Part shown: piece after piece, positions 63,391-64,000 of the stretch | Numbering within the stretch: the stretch's first letter is position 1 | How the letters are laid out: the number at the start of each line of letters is the position of its first letter | Assembly: GCA_900540845.1 (NCBI GenBank) | Contig: UQHS01000003.1 | Coordinates: 1-64,000 of the forward strand | Length of the DNA: 64,000 nucleotides | Direction of reading: 5' to 3' | Source of the DNA: an uncultured Collinsella sp. | Lineage (GTDB): Bacteria; Actinomycetota; Coriobacteriia; Coriobacteriales; Coriobacteriaceae | Translations under genes and position numbers: made by a program | The notes under the pieces: model-generated | Told to the model about the DNA's origin: nothing | The model's database searches: none | The model's input: only the letters and a program-made list of their open reading frames with translations

Positions 63391-64000
63391 TTAACGAGCG
63401 GCTGCCTCGAGCAGCTCCTTGACCTCTGCGGCCGTGGAGCACGCGAGCGCCTTCTCGGCAAGCTCGTCGCACTCGGCCTTGGACCACTGCGAGATGGTCT
63501 TGCGAGCGCGGAGGATGGACGGGGCGGACATGGAGAACTCCTCCAGGCCGAAGGAGATCAGCAGCGGCTCAAGCAGCGGATCGGCCGCAGCCTCGCCGCA
63601 CATGCCAACCATGATGCCGGCCTTCACGCCGCTCTCGATGATGTTCTTGATGGAACGGAGAACGGCCGGGTAGTAGACCTGATACAGGTTGGAGATGTGA
63701 TCGTTACCGCGGTCGGCGCACATGGTGTAACCGATGAGGTCGTTAGTGCCGATGGAGAAGAAGTCGGCCTCCTCGGCAAGCTTATCGGCGATGAGGGAGG
63801 CGGCGGGGGTCTCCATCATGACGCCGACCTCGATGTTCTCGTCGTACTTGAGGCCCTCGCACTCGAGCTCCTTCTTGCACTCCTCGACGAGCGCCTTGAC
63901 GGCACGAACCTCCTCGACGCAGGTGACGAGCGGGATCATGATCTTAACGTCGCCGAAGGCGCCGGCGCGCAGCAGGGCGCGGAGCTGCACCTTGTACTGA
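63391..64000 (-). CDS. ptsI: PTS Enzyme I (phosphoenolpyruvate-protein phosphotransferase), C-terminal part
   Basis: Partial: the frame runs past the right edge (reads ...QYKVQLRALLRAGAF). This is the PEP-binding TIM-barrel domain: 'GVMMETPAASLIADKLAEEA', 'FFSIGTNDLIGYTMCADRGN', 'GMCGEAAADPLLEPLLISFG' with the active-site Cys in GMCGE. It ends 'EVKELLEAAAR'. Starts the PTS phosphate relay from PEP to HPr. Separated from the kinase gene by a terminator. Confidence 0.95.
   Translation of the reverse strand, partial: QYKVQLRALLRAGAFGDVKIMIPLVTCVEEVRAVKALVEECKKELECEGLKYDENIEVGVMMETPAASLIADKLAEEADFFSIGTNDLIGYTMCADRGNDHISNLYQVYYPAVLRSIKNIIESGVKAGIMVGMCGEAAADPLLEPLLISFGLEEFSMSAPSILRARKTISQWSKAECDELAEKALACSTAAEVKELLEAAAR

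Overview
The window is high-GC DNA from an actinobacterium. Gene content (one-chain L-serine dehydratase, MacAB-like exporters, phosphotransferase Enzyme I beside a PfkB sugar kinase) and recurrent long perfect intergenic hairpins suggest a Coriobacteriia gut bacterium, most likely Collinsella or a close relative. This placement is inference, not a database match.

Left chromosomal arm (1-13,242): L-serine dehydratase; an L,D-transpeptidase on the opposite strand; an OmpR-type response regulator and sensor kinase running into an ABC ATPase and a very large FtsX-type permease (a Bce-like envelope-stress module); then a periplasmic adaptor, ATPase and MacB-like permease (a tripartite-type exporter) with overlapping stops and starts.

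Prophage (13,243-54,669, 41,362 bp from repeat to repeat): a complete siphovirus-like prophage bounded by a perfect 65-bp direct repeat. The right copy covers the last 6 nt of a tRNA-Glu gene and its terminator hairpin. From left to right it holds lysis genes, a tyrosine recombinase, tail-tip genes, tape measure, a tail chaperone pair with a -1 frameshift site, head-tail joining genes, capsid and scaffold, a phage tRNA-Trp, a MuF-like protein with a toxin-like C-terminus and a probable immunity gene, portal, terminase and HNH nuclease. Then come a HicAB toxin-antitoxin pair, many small zinc-ribbon or membrane proteins, and a replication/recombination block (Prim-Pol/SF3 helicase, ERCC4-like nuclease, Sak4-like ATPase). 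A CI-like repressor with divergent control region, an accessory block and a serine recombinase touching attR complete it.

Three points stand out. (1) The tyrosine recombinase at 15,283-16,191 does not look like the integrase. Next to it lie two silent reading frames on the + strand and a short one on the - strand, each starting at the same TTCCG-type site found, inverted, inside the last tail-fibre gene. Every frame stays open when joined there, so this looks like a shufflon that swaps the C-terminus of a tail-tip protein. (2) An AbiF/Abi_2-type HEPN protein is preceded by a promoter, a short structured RNA with its own terminator, and only then the gene: the layout of an RNA-antitoxin/HEPN-toxin system. 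(3) The serine recombinase reading frame runs through the attachment core, so integration changes its last residues.

Right chromosomal arm (54,670-64,000): tRNA-Glu and tRNA-Gln with their promoter; a peptide/metal-type ABC importer (lipoprotein, two permeases, and a fused double ATPase with a His-rich start); tRNA nucleotidyltransferase; a PfkB-family phosphofructokinase-like kinase; and the C-terminal end of PTS Enzyme I, which continues past the window.
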